Part shown: positions 1-7,611 of the stretch, piece by piece
Position numbering within the stretch: the stretch's first letter is position 1
How the letters are laid out: every line of letters starts with the position of its first letter
The notes under the pieces: model-generated
The model's database searches: none
Told to the model about the DNA's origin: nothing
What the model saw: only the letters and a program-made list of their open reading frames with translations
Assembly: GCA_044368415.1 (NCBI GenBank)
Contig: JBIPLJ010000017.1
Span: forward strand, 1 to 64,000
Direction: 5' to 3'
Source of the DNA: UBA4615 sp044368415
GTDB taxonomy: Bacteria; Pseudomonadota; Gammaproteobacteria; Burkholderiales; Burkholderiaceae_E
Length of the DNA: 64,000 bases
Program-made: the position numbers and the translations under genes

Positions 1-49
1 GCTCCTCGTGCGTCAGCAGCAATTCGCGCTTCGGTCTTCCCGTTCTCAT
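1..49 (-). CDS. IS630-family transposase, N-terminal fragment (runs off the window)
   Basis: Only sixteen codons are visible, beginning MRTGRPKRELLLTHEE. This is the usual opening of IS630-type transposases, in which a GRPK...L..EE segment leads into the helix-turn-helix that binds the terminal repeat. The start lies about 74 bp inside the presumed element end, normal for these small insertion sequences. The protein would be a DDE-type transposase acting on its own ends; nothing of the catalytic part is in view. Intactness cannot be judged. Confidence 0.55.
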   Translation of the reverse strand, partial: MRTGRPKRELLLTHEE

Positions 50-123
50 CGCGGCATCTCCGTTCACAAGACACCGAACTGACATGCAAGATTAATGCCA
101 CAAACTAACGGGACAGGACACTA
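1..123 (-). mobile_element. End of an IS630-family insertion sequence (rest outside window)
   Basis: The first 49 bases, read on the minus strand, give the start of an IS630-type transposase. Beyond it the DNA ends at about 94-123 in a terminal-repeat-like stretch whose minus-strand reading begins TAGTGTCCTGTCCCG. IS630/Tc1-type elements duplicate a TA dinucleotide, and a TA lies at 122-123. The inferred element end therefore falls directly against AGGAGGAG (123-130), the ribosome-binding site of the truncated dioxygenase ORF at 139. The other end and most of the transposase lie to the left of the window, so the family call rests on the N-terminus and the TA-flanked end only. Confidence 0.6.
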
Positions 124-138
124 GGAGGAGAAGACGCC

Positions 139-303
139 ATGTCGATCCCCCTGTCCCCGATGACCCCGGGCTTCGCCTGCGCGGTCGGCGACATCGACCT
201 CGCCCGCCCGCTGCCGGCCGAGACGATCGCCGAGGTGCGGCGCGCGTCCGCCCAGTTCGCGGTGTTGATTTTCCCGTCGCAGGACCTCACCGTCGAACAG
301 CAC
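139..303 (+). pseudogene. TfdA/TauD-type dioxygenase, N-terminal remnant
   Basis: About 55 codons read as the beginning of an alpha-ketoglutarate-dependent TauD/TfdA dioxygenase. The stretch includes PLSPMTPGFACAVGDIDLA and then FAVLIFPSQDLTVEQHL, the conserved first strand and the 'vliFrdQ.lt.eqh' motif of the family. The Fe(II)-binding HxD...H residues and all later sequence are missing: near 300 the reading runs into an unrelated DUF1223 gene. It still has a strong ribosome-binding site (AGGAGGAG, 123-130) and ATG at 139, but the presumed promoter side is occupied by the IS630 end. A deletion joining two genes next to the insertion element is the likely history. The family is about 280 residues long, so this is non-functional. 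Confidence 0.7.
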
Positions 304-371
304 CTTGCGACACCTGCTGGGCGCGGGGGCGGCCGGCGCCGGCCTCGCCCATGCGCCGCTGTGGGCCGCCG

Positions 372-400
372 CGACCTGCCGCAGCGACCTGCCGCAGCGA
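372..400 (+). repeat. 13-bp tandem duplication causing a frameshift
   Basis: The unit CGACCTGCCGCAG occurs at 372-384 and again at 385-397, followed by the start of a third copy (CGA). Thirteen is not a multiple of three, so the second copy shifts the DUF1223 frame. With one copy removed, the leader-peptide frame runs directly into the conserved FTSEGCSSC segment. Confidence 0.85.
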
Positions 401-785
401 GTCGCCCGCCAGCGCGGTCGCGCTCGTCGAGCTCTTCACCTCCGAGGGCTGCAGCTCGTGCCCACCCGCCGACCGCTGGCTGTCGCGGGTCTCAGCGGGT
501 GAGCCTTCGCGCATTGCGCCGCTGTCGCTGCACGTACGTTGCTGGGACTACATCGGCGGAATGATCTGTTCGCCCAGCCTGCGTTCGGCGAACGTCAACG
601 CTGGCTGACCGCAGCGGGTGGCGGGCGCACGGTCTACACGCCGGGCGTCTTCCTAGGTGCACGCGAGTGGCGCGGCAGGGACGACCCGACCGCGCTCGAA
701 CGGCGGCTCGCCGAACTGAAGCGCCGGCCGGCGGGCGCGCGCATCACGATCGCCGTCGACGGCCCGGCCGACGCGCCGGTGCTGC

Positions 786-849
786 GAGTGACCGCCGCCC
801 TGGCACCCGGTGCCGCGGAGTGACCGCCGCCCTGGCACCCGGTGCCGCG
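786..849 (+). repeat. Perfect 32-bp tandem duplication causing a frameshift
   Basis: Bases 786-817 and 818-849 are identical (unit begins GAGTGACCGCCGCC). The duplication places a TGA in the middle-segment frame at 821-823. The C-terminal DUF1223 segment continues in another frame after the second copy. Removing one copy joins the two frames. Confidence 0.9.
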
Positions 850-1184
850 GCGAGCCGCCCAGCGCTGTACGTGGCGCTGACGCAGAGCGGGCTGCGCTCG
901 GCGGTCGGCGCTGGCGAGAACCGCGGCGAGACGCTGCGCCACGACCATGTCGCACGGCGGCTCGACGCGCCGCTGACACTCGATGCCGAAGGCCGCGCCG
1001 CGTGCGCCGCACCGCTCGCGGCCAGCGGCGGCGCGGACGCGCGCTTCGGCATCACCGCGTTCGTGCAGGACCTCGCCGATGCCAGCATCGTGCAGGCCTG
1101 GTCGATGGCGCTGCCAGCGGGATGTGTGCGGCCCGCGGCCTGAGCCGCGCGACGGCGTCCGGCCCGCCCTGCGATCCAGTGAGC

Positions 1185-2396
1185 TCAGGCCGCCGCGGCG
1201 AGCCGGTGCAGCGCGCGATGCGCCTCGAGCAGCCGCCGCGCGCCCTCGCGCAGCCGGTCCGGCGGCGCAGCGCTGAAGTTCAGGCGCAGCGTCCCCGCGT
1301 CCGGCGTATCGACGTAGAACGCGTCGCCCGGCACGAACATCGTGCCGCGTTCGAGTGCATGCGGCAGCAGCGCGCGCGGGTCGGTGCCATCGGCGAATCG
1401 GCCCCAGAGGAACATGCCGCCGTCGGGCACCTGCAGCGCAAGCCGCCCGCCGAAGCCCGCCTGCAGCGCCTCGGCCAGCGCATCGCGCCGCCGCGCGTAC
1501 TCGGCGCGCACGATCGCCAACCGCGCCGGCAGCCGGCCCGATGCGAGGTAGTGGCGTGCCACCTCCTGTGCGAACGAGGAGGTGTGCAGGTCGGCGGCCT
1601 GCTTGATCAGCACCACCGCCTCGCGCAGCCACGGCGGCAGCAGCAGCCAGCCGGTGCGCAGCCCCGGCGCCACCGTCTTCGACAGCGTGGACGCCTGCGC
1701 GATCCAGCGGGACGCGCCGGGTACCTCGGTGGCAAGCGCGGCGAGCGAGGGCAGCGCCTCGCCCCGCGTGCGCAGCGCGCCGTACGGGTCGTCCTCCATC
1801 ACCGTCACCTCGCGGCGCACGGCCCAGCGCACCAGCGCACGCCGCCGCTCGATCGACATGCAGGCACCGGTCGGGTTCGCGAAATCGGGCACGACGTAGA
1901 CGAGCTTCGGGCGCACGCCCTCGCAGGCGGCGTCGAGGTCCTCGATGCGGCCGCCGTGCGCGTCGACGCCGATCGTGCACCAGCGCGGCGATGCGAGGCC
2001 GAAGGCCTGCAGTGCCGCCAGGTACGACGGCCGCTCGACCACCACGGCGTCGCCGTCGTCGAGCAGCGCGCGCCCCACCAGGTCCAGCCCCTGCTGCGAG
2101 CCGGCGGTGACCACCAGGTCCCCGGGGCCGGCCGCGATGCCGCGCTCGCCCAGCAGCGTCGCGATCGCCGCGCGCAGCGCCGGCTGGCCTTCGGTCATGC
2201 CGTACTGCAGCGCCGCGGCGGGCGAGTCCTCGAGCGCGGCGAGGGTCGCGGCACGCAGGCCCTCGACGTCGAAGAGCTCGGCCGCGGGCAGCCCGCCGGC
2301 GAGCGAGATCATGTCGGGCAGACCGGCGTGGCGCAGCAGGTCGCGCACGTCGGAGCGGCGCATCGCGCGCACGCGTCGGGACAGCGGGTCGGTCAT
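1185..2396 (-). CDS. PLP-dependent aminotransferase, class I/II (MocR/LysN type)
   Basis: A 403-residue fold-type I aminotransferase resembling the 2-aminoadipate/aromatic aminotransferases (LysN, free-standing MocR C-domains). It moves an amino group between an amino acid and a 2-oxoacid in the cytoplasm. Visible features are the N-terminal SLAGGLPAAELF, QYGMTEGQPALR near residue 70, the substrate-loop DFANPTGACM (171-180), EDDPYG (201-206) and the PLP lysine K240 in STLSKTVAPGLRTGWL. No winged-helix regulator domain precedes it. The ATG at 2396 is chosen because the sequence upstream has no family similarity. It lies downstream of the amidase on the same strand, with 316 bp between. Substrate cannot be told. 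Confidence 0.88.
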   Translation of the reverse strand: MTDPLSRRVRAMRRSDVRDLLRHAGLPDMISLAGGLPAAELFDVEGLRAATLAALEDSPAAALQYGMTEGQPALRAAIATLLGERGIAAGPGDLVVTAGSQQGLDLVGRALLDDGDAVVVERPSYLAALQAFGLASPRWCTIGVDAHGGRIEDLDAACEGVRPKLVYVVPDFANPTGACMSIERRRALVRWAVRREVTVMEDDPYGALRTRGEALPSLAALATEVPGASRWIAQASTLSKTVAPGLRTGWLLLPPWLREAVVLIKQAADLHTSSFAQEVARHYLASGRLPARLAIVRAEYARRRDALAEALQAGFGGRLALQVPDGGMFLWGRFADGTDPRALLPHALERGTMFVPGDAFYVDTPDAGTLRLNFSAAPPDRLREGARRLLEAHRALHRLAAAA

Positions 2397-2712
2397 GGTG
2401 ATGCGGCGCGAGGCCGTCGGGATCGATCGGTATCGGGCCGGCCACCTTACCGGCCGCGTCGCGCGCAGGCCCGGTGCAATCGGCCTGCGACCCGGTGAGG
2501 GTGTCACGGTCGGGCGACCGGCACGGTGCCGGTCGCGCCGCCCGGCCGAGCTAGGCCTCAGGCACGCGGGGCGTCATGCCCGGCGCCACGACGCCGGTCG
2601 GGCCCGGGCCTGTCGAGGAAGGCGGCGCGGTCACGCAGCACATCCACCGCATGCGTCGGCACGGCCGCCCCAAGCTGCTCGGGCGGCCGCGACGCCAGCG
2701 GATCGCGCGCGC
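2397..2712. other. Intergenic stretch between amidase and aminotransferase, with a long hairpin
   Basis: 316 bp with no recognisable gene; the open frames crossing it are low-complexity and match no family I know. It contains a near-perfect GC palindrome at 2514-2536 (GCGACCGGCAC, one base, GTGCCGGTCGC). No T-run follows on either side, so it is not a textbook terminator. It could end or attenuate transcription arriving from the amidase. Confidence 0.5.
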
Positions 2713-4125
2713 TCACGACGTCCAGCCCGGCGTGACCGGCGTGGGCGACGGATGCCGTGCCTCGAGCACCTCGGCCGCGTCCATCACCAAGTCCTCCCGA
2801 AAGCGCGGTCCGGTGAGCTGCACGCCGATCGGCACCCCGTCGACCGCGCCGAGCGGCGCCGACAGCGAGGGCAGGCCGAGCACCGGCACCATGAACTGCG
2901 GGCCCTGCGCGAGGCGCACGCGGTCCATGTTTTCCGGCGTCGTAGTGTCCAGCCCCCACGGGAAAGGCGGCTCGGCGCAGACCGGCCCCAGCACCAGCGG
3001 GTAGCGCTCGAGGAACGTGAACCAGTCGCGCACGAGCGCCGTGCGGCGCGCCATCGCGCGCATGTAGCCCTCGAGTCCGAGCTCGACCGAGCCACGCTGC
3101 ATGCCCGCCAGGGCGGTGCGCAGCCCGGCGTCGCCCAGGCGCGTCACCGTGTCGGCCATCAGCGTGCGGACCTCGGTGTCGGCGATCGCCGACCACAGGC
3201 TCGCGGCCTCCTCGAGGTGGGGCGGATCGACCGCCTCGACCCGGTAGCCCGCCTCGGCGAGCCAGGCCCCGGCCTGCTCGACGGCAACTACGATCGCAGG
3301 GTGCACCACGGCGCCAGGCACGGATACGGTCATCGCGACCCGCACCGGCCGCGCGAGCGCCGGCCCGCGCAGCGGCGCGGGCACCCACCACGGGTCGCGC
3401 GGATCACGTGCAGCCATCGCCTCGAGCGCGATCCGCAGGTCGCCCACGGTGCGGGCGAGCGGGCCCTGCACCGACATCGTCTGCATGCCCGGCGGACGCT
3501 CCTCCTTTGCGCTCGGCAAGAACGCGGGCACGCGGCCGAACGAGGGTCGCAGCCCGTAGACGCCCGTGCAGTAGGCGGGATAGCGGACCGAGCCCGCGAG
3601 GTCGTTGCCCTGCGCAATCGGTCCCATGCCGGCGGCCACCGCAGAGGATGCGCCGCCGCTCGAGCCGCCCGGCGTGCGCTCGCGCGACCAGGGGTTCAGC
3701 GTTCGGCCGTGCAGGTCGTTCTCGGTGAACCAGCGGAACGAGAAGGCCGGCGTGTTGGTGCGCCCGAAGATCACCGCGCCCGCGCGCCGCAGGTTCGACA
3801 CCACGGGACTGTCGTCGCTGGCGATCGCGTCGCGCATGGCGACGATGCCGTTGGTGGTGGCGAGCCCGCGCTGGTCGACGTTGACCTTGGTGGTGACCGG
3901 CACGCCGTGCAGCGGACCGAGGGCCTCGCCGCGCCCGACCGCGCCATCGGCCGCGTCGGCGGCGGCAAGCGCCTCGGCCTCGAGCACCTCGACGATCGCG
4001 TTGAGGGTCGGATTGACCTCGCGGGTGCGGGCAAGGCAGGCCTCGGTCGCCTCGCGGCTGGAGATGCGCCGTGTACGGATCGCACCCGCCAGGGCGGTGG
4101 CCGGCCACCGCCAGAGCTCGTCCAT
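2713..4125 (-). CDS. Amidase (amidase-signature family)
   Basis: A 470-residue cytoplasmic amidase-signature hydrolase that cleaves a carboxamide to acid plus ammonia. The Ser-cisSer-Lys triad can be placed: K80 in GVPVTTKVNVD, S155 in TPGGSSGGAS and S179 in GNDLAGSVRYPA. The last motif departs from the common GTDxGGSIRxPA, which suggests a divergent substrate pocket. The start at 4125 (MDELW) has GGGAG five bases upstream; a longer start at 4149 is possible, and the still longer open frame upstream is compositional. It shares the strand with the aminotransferase. A second amidase lies at 7612, so two such enzymes flank the M81 peptidase region. The natural amide is unknown. Confidence 0.88.
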   Translation of the reverse strand: MDELWRWPATALAGAIRTRRISSREATEACLARTREVNPTLNAIVEVLEAEALAAADAADGAVGRGEALGPLHGVPVTTKVNVDQRGLATTNGIVAMRDAIASDDSPVVSNLRRAGAVIFGRTNTPAFSFRWFTENDLHGRTLNPWSRERTPGGSSGGASSAVAAGMGPIAQGNDLAGSVRYPAYCTGVYGLRPSFGRVPAFLPSAKEERPPGMQTMSVQGPLARTVGDLRIALEAMAARDPRDPWWVPAPLRGPALARPVRVAMTVSVPGAVVHPAIVVAVEQAGAWLAEAGYRVEAVDPPHLEEAASLWSAIADTEVRTLMADTVTRLGDAGLRTALAGMQRGSVELGLEGYMRAMARRTALVRDWFTFLERYPLVLGPVCAEPPFPWGLDTTTPENMDRVRLAQGPQFMVPVLGLPSLSAPLGAVDGVPIGVQLTGPRFREDLVMDAAEVLEARHPSPTPVTPGWTS

Positions 4126-4324
4126 GTCGACTCCCGTGTGAGCTGGCATTGTGGCGCAGCCGGCCGCCGATCGCGCGTCCGGGCCGACGGGCCCAGGCAG
4201 TGGTGCCGGGCAGGCGGCGCGTGCGCCGCTGGCCTGCCCCCATGCCGAGTCGCTAGACTGGCGGATGACCCGCGCGCCCTGCCCGGGCGCGGCCCGATCC
4301 GCACCACACTGAGGAGACACCCCC

Positions 4325-4795
4325 ATGGCAATCAGCGTCCCCATCGAGTTGGGCTACGAGTTCTCGGTCAAGTCCGCGTACAAGGACGTGTTCGCGCTGC
4401 TGTCGGACGTGCCGAAATCGGTCTCGCACTTCCCCAAGGTCGACAAGCTGCTTGACCTGGGCGACGGCGTCTACCGCTGGGAGATGAAGAAGGTCGGCAT
4501 CGGCACGATCAGCCTTCAGACCGTCTATGCGTCGAAGTACGTGTCCGACCCGAAGAAGGGCACTGTGGTGTGGACGCCGGTCAAGGGCGAGGGCAACGCG
4601 CAGGTCGGCGGGAGCTGGAAGATCGTCGACGCCAAGAAGACGACCGACCTGGTACTCAAGATCGTCGGCACCGTCGAGGTGCCGATGCCGGCGCTCATGA
4701 AGGCGGTCGCCACGCCCATGGTGAAGTCGGAGTTCGAGGGGCTGGCCGACCAGTACGTGGACAACCTGATCAAGGCGTTCGGCGGCGAGGCCTGA
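4325..4795 (+). CDS. SRPBCC/START-like family protein
   Basis: A 156-residue protein opening with a hydrophobic beta segment and a helix that fit the helix-grip (SRPBCC) fold: YEFSVKSAYKDVFALLSDV, then VSHFPKVDKLLDLG, and a C-terminal long amphipathic helix ending in YVDNLIKAFGG. These small proteins hold lipophilic ligands in a central cavity; no catalytic residues can be assigned. The ATG follows GAGGAGAC at a good distance (about 4311-4318). It stands alone between the divergent amidase and the membrane hydrolase gene, the latter about 100 bp downstream on the same strand. Ligand and process are unknown. Confidence 0.7.
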   Translation: MAISVPIELGYEFSVKSAYKDVFALLSDVPKSVSHFPKVDKLLDLGDGVYRWEMKKVGIGTISLQTVYASKYVSDPKKGTVVWTPVKGEGNAQVGGSWKIVDAKKTTDLVLKIVGTVEVPMPALMKAVATPMVKSEFEGLADQYVDNLIKAFGGEA

Positions 4796-4896
4796 GGGCC
4801 GAGGGCGGCTCCGCCGCAGGGCGGACGCCCGCCCAATCCCCCGCCGCGCCGGGGCCAGCCGCCCATCGGCCGCGTTGCGGTGGCAGCATCTCGGTC

Positions 4897-5907
4897 ATGG
4901 ACTCCCTTTCCCAGCTCGCGCTCGGCGCCGCCGTTGGCGTCGCGGTCTTGGGCCGTCGCACCGCCCCGTGGAAGGCCGCGCTCTGGGGCGGCCTGTGCGG
5001 CACGCTGCCCGACCTCGACGTGTTCATCGACCACGGCGATCCAATCCGGAACATGACGCTGCACCGGTCGCACAGCCACGCGCTGACCTGGCTGACCCTC
5101 GCCGCGCCGCCGATCGCCTGGCTCGCCGCGCGGATGCACGGTGAACGCGACGCGTTCAGGCGCTGGTGGCTCGCGCTCTGGTTGGCGCTCGTGACCCATC
5201 CGCTGCTCGACACGATGACGGTCTACGGCACGCAGCTCGCCCAGCCGTTCTCCGACCATCCGTTCGGCCTCGGCAGCGTCTTCATCATCGACCCGGCCTA
5301 CACGCTGCCGCTGGTGGTCGGCGTGATCGCCGCGCTGCGGCTGCCAGCGGCGCGCGGGCTGCGCTGGAATCACGCGGGGCTGCTGCTGAGCACGCTGTAC
5401 CTCGGCTGGGGCCTGGTCGCCCAGCACCAGGTGCGCGGCGTCGCCGAGCGCGCGCTCGCCGCGCAGGGCATCGCCGTCGAACGCATGCTGGTGACGCCGA
5501 CCCCCTTCAACTCAGTGCTCTGGCGGGTGGTGGCGATGACGCCCGAGGGCTACCACGAGGGCTTCCGCTCGCTGCTCGACGACGGCGACGCAATGCGCTT
5601 CGATCGATTCGATCGCGGCACGCCGCTGTACCAGACGCTCGACAGGCAGTGGGCGGTCGCGGACATCGCCCGATTCAGTGGCGGCTTTTTCGCGCTCCTG
5701 CAGCGCGGCGACCGGGTGACGATCACGGACCTCAGGATGGGCCAGGAGCCGGCCTACGTGTTCTCGTTCGACGTTGCCGAACGGCGCGGCGACGGCTGGA
5801 CGGCGCTCGAGCCGACCGAGCAGATCGGCTTTCGCGGTGACGTAGGACGCAGCGTCGACTGGCTGTGGCGGCGGGCGCTCGGCGCTGACCTGCCCCCGCC
5901 GCGCTGA
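4897..5907 (+). CDS. Membrane-bound metal-dependent hydrolase (YdjM/DUF457 type)
   Basis: A 336-residue inner-membrane protein of the YdjM/YbcI group. The N-terminus MDSLSQLALGAAVG and the GGLCGTLPDLDVFID segment (about 36-50), followed by HRSHSHAL (about 60-67) and THPLLDTMTVYGT (about 107-119), give the Asp/His residues that define the family as metal-dependent. Four or five hydrophobic segments occupy the first ~190 residues. The remaining ~140 form a soluble domain, seen in the longer members. The reaction is not established for this group. It ends six bases before the stop of the convergent M81 peptidase gene. Confidence 0.8.
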   Translation: MDSLSQLALGAAVGVAVLGRRTAPWKAALWGGLCGTLPDLDVFIDHGDPIRNMTLHRSHSHALTWLTLAAPPIAWLAARMHGERDAFRRWWLALWLALVTHPLLDTMTVYGTQLAQPFSDHPFGLGSVFIIDPAYTLPLVVGVIAALRLPAARGLRWNHAGLLLSTLYLGWGLVAQHQVRGVAERALAAQGIAVERMLVTPTPFNSVLWRVVAMTPEGYHEGFRSLLDDGDAMRFDRFDRGTPLYQTLDRQWAVADIARFSGGFFALLQRGDRVTITDLRMGQEPAYVFSFDVAERRGDGWTALEPTEQIGFRGDVGRSVDWLWRRALGADLPPPR

Positions 5908-5913
5908 CCTGCG

Positions 5914-7416
5914 TCAGCCGCCGAACTCCGGCCCCAGCGGCCGCAGCCGCAGGCCGCGGCGCAGCCGCTTCCAGGCGAACTCCACCGGATCGGCCAGCGC
6001 CGGCCCGGGCGAGCGCACCACCAGCACCTCGCGGGCAATCGGCTGGAAGTCCGCGCGGAAGTGGACCGAACTCTTGAGCGCCACCACACGCTGGCGGATC
6101 GGCTCGATGCCGACGTGGCGGAACATCTCCTGGTCGGCCGCCTGACACTTCACCGACGCGAGCACCACCCGCACGCCGCTCGTCTCCTCGCGCAGCAGCG
6201 CCATGGCCCCGAGCTGCATCCGGAAGCCGCGGAACATCGGCCCGGTGCAGGTGAAGCGCCCATCGCCCAGGCGCTCGACCTGGAAGCGCCCGGCCAGTGG
6301 CGCGTGCCCGGCCACCCCCGAGGTCGACCCGAGCGAGAACGCCAGCGTCGCGCCTTGCCCGGCCTCGTGCGCGCGCGCCGCGCTCGTCGGGTCGATCAGC
6401 AGGCCGAGCACCGCGTCCGGCGCCCGCTGGCGGATCATGGCCGCAAGCAGCCCGACCGTGTCGCCGTTGCCGCCCGCACCCGGATTGTCCTGCGTGTCGG
6501 CGAGCACCACCGGCGCGCCCGGCGCGCCGTCGCGCATCGCACGCCGCACCGCCTCGTCAGGGTCGAGCAGCGTCAGCGCGAAGTCGGGTTCGGCCGCGGC
6601 CACCGCGTCGCCGATTTCGGCAAGCGCGGCCTGCGCGGACGCGGCGTCGTCCGCGTAGGCGACCACCGACATGCCGCACTCGGGGAAGTCGGCCATCGGG
6701 AAGCCGGGTGCAAAATCGACCGACGCGCGATGGCGCCGCTCGACGTCGGCGATGCGCGCATACAGCCCCTGGCAGGGCTCGATGAACGTGCACTGCGACG
6801 GGATGCCGGTCAGGTAGTCGAACTGCCGGAACGCCTTGGCCGGACGCGCACCGCGCGCGAGCATCGCGTCGAGCAGCGCGGCCGCGCGCCCGCCGGTCTC
6901 GGCCATGTCCACGTGTGGATAGGTGCGGTAGATCGACAGCGCGTCCGACTGCTCGACCATCAGTCGCGTGACGTTTGCATGCAGATCCAGGCTCGCGACC
7001 ACCGGCACGCCAGGGCCGACCACCTCGCGCACGCGGCGCAGGATCTCACCCTCGCCGTCGTCGACGTGCGCGCAGACCATCGCGCCGTGCAGGTCGAGGT
7101 AGACGCCGTCGACGCGGCCCGCCGCGCGCAGCCGCGCGATCAGGTCGCCGACGATCCGCTCGAACGCGTCCTCGGTGACCTGCGCCGAGGGCGAGGCCGC
7201 GGCCCAGGTCAGCGGCACCAGCACATGGCCGCGCGCACGCAACGCGTCGATCGCGCCCTGCACCGGGATGTTGGCCCCGGCCACCGCCTCGAATAGCGAG
7301 TCGCCGCGCTGGATCGTCGGCCAACCTCCGCCCGACTCGAAGGCCGCATAGTCCGCTGGCGAGGGGGCGAAGGTATTCGTCTCGTGCTGCATGCCGCCGA
7401 TCGCGATGATCGCCAT
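5914..7416 (-). CDS. M81 family metallopeptidase (MlrC-like)
   Basis: A 500-residue zinc peptidase of the MlrC (microcystinase C) family. MlrC itself opens linear peptide products of microcystin breakdown; most relatives have unknown peptide or amide substrates. Family marks are the start AIGGMQHETNTFAP with the metal-binding H-E-T-N, LDLHGAMVC and SLDLHANVT in the middle, YRTYPHVDMAETG near residue 165, and DTQDNPGAGGNGDT. Length is typical. The ATG at 7416 starts exactly at the conserved first strand. It diverges from the amidase at 7612, leaving about 195 bp for two promoters. With two amidases, an MFS carrier and a Dpp importer nearby, a role in peptide or amide use is plausible. Confidence 0.88.
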   Translation of the reverse strand: MAIIAIGGMQHETNTFAPSPADYAAFESGGGWPTIQRGDSLFEAVAGANIPVQGAIDALRARGHVLVPLTWAAASPSAQVTEDAFERIVGDLIARLRAAGRVDGVYLDLHGAMVCAHVDDGEGEILRRVREVVGPGVPVVASLDLHANVTRLMVEQSDALSIYRTYPHVDMAETGGRAAALLDAMLARGARPAKAFRQFDYLTGIPSQCTFIEPCQGLYARIADVERRHRASVDFAPGFPMADFPECGMSVVAYADDAASAQAALAEIGDAVAAAEPDFALTLLDPDEAVRRAMRDGAPGAPVVLADTQDNPGAGGNGDTVGLLAAMIRQRAPDAVLGLLIDPTSAARAHEAGQGATLAFSLGSTSGVAGHAPLAGRFQVERLGDGRFTCTGPMFRGFRMQLGAMALLREETSGVRVVLASVKCQAADQEMFRHVGIEPIRQRVVALKSSVHFRADFQPIAREVLVVRSPGPALADPVEFAWKRLRRGLRLRPLGPEFGG

Positions 7417-7611
7417 CGTCCAGGTCCTCGTGTCGTGTGGGTCGGTGCGGAGTGTGGAACCGAGTCTATGCGGGCACCGCGCCCCCGCAAAGGCGGCGTC
7501 GCGATCGGCACCGGAGCCGGGCGGGCTGCCGTGATACCGTCGGTCATCGTAGGCGCACGACGAGCCCCACCGCACCGCCTCCTCGAGTATTCCGAAGAAA
7601 GGTTCCGTGGC

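Larger units (their letters stand above)
305..1143 (+). pseudogene. DUF1223 (secreted thioredoxin-like) gene, broken by three frameshifts
   Basis: Pieces of one DUF1223 protein lie in successive frames. A signal-peptide-like part (RHLLGAGAAGAGLAHA, from about 308) is followed by VALVELFTSEGCSSCPPADRW with its CSSC pair (about 420-480), then DLFAQPAFGERQRW and RTVYTPGVFLG (about 565-655), then VGAGENRGETLRHDHVARRL (about 905-965). The frames change at a 13-bp tandem duplication (372-400), at one lost base near 559 (restoring a T gives the expected GWNDLFA), and at a perfect 32-bp tandem duplication (786-849). Removing one copy of each repeat and restoring that base rebuilds one reading frame to the TGA at 1141-1143. 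The 5' end is lost at the junction with the dioxygenase remnant. Either a true pseudogene or an assembly artefact at repeats. Confidence 0.8.

Noticed and set aside
634..2445. 603-codon minus-strand open frame
   Set aside because: Runs in another frame over the aminotransferase and on into the DUF1223 remnant; composition is that of a shadow frame.
1945..4455. 836-codon open frame on the plus strand
   Set aside because: It lies opposite the aminotransferase and amidase genes, is Arg/Ala/Pro-rich and shows no family motif. It is a shadow caused by high GC.
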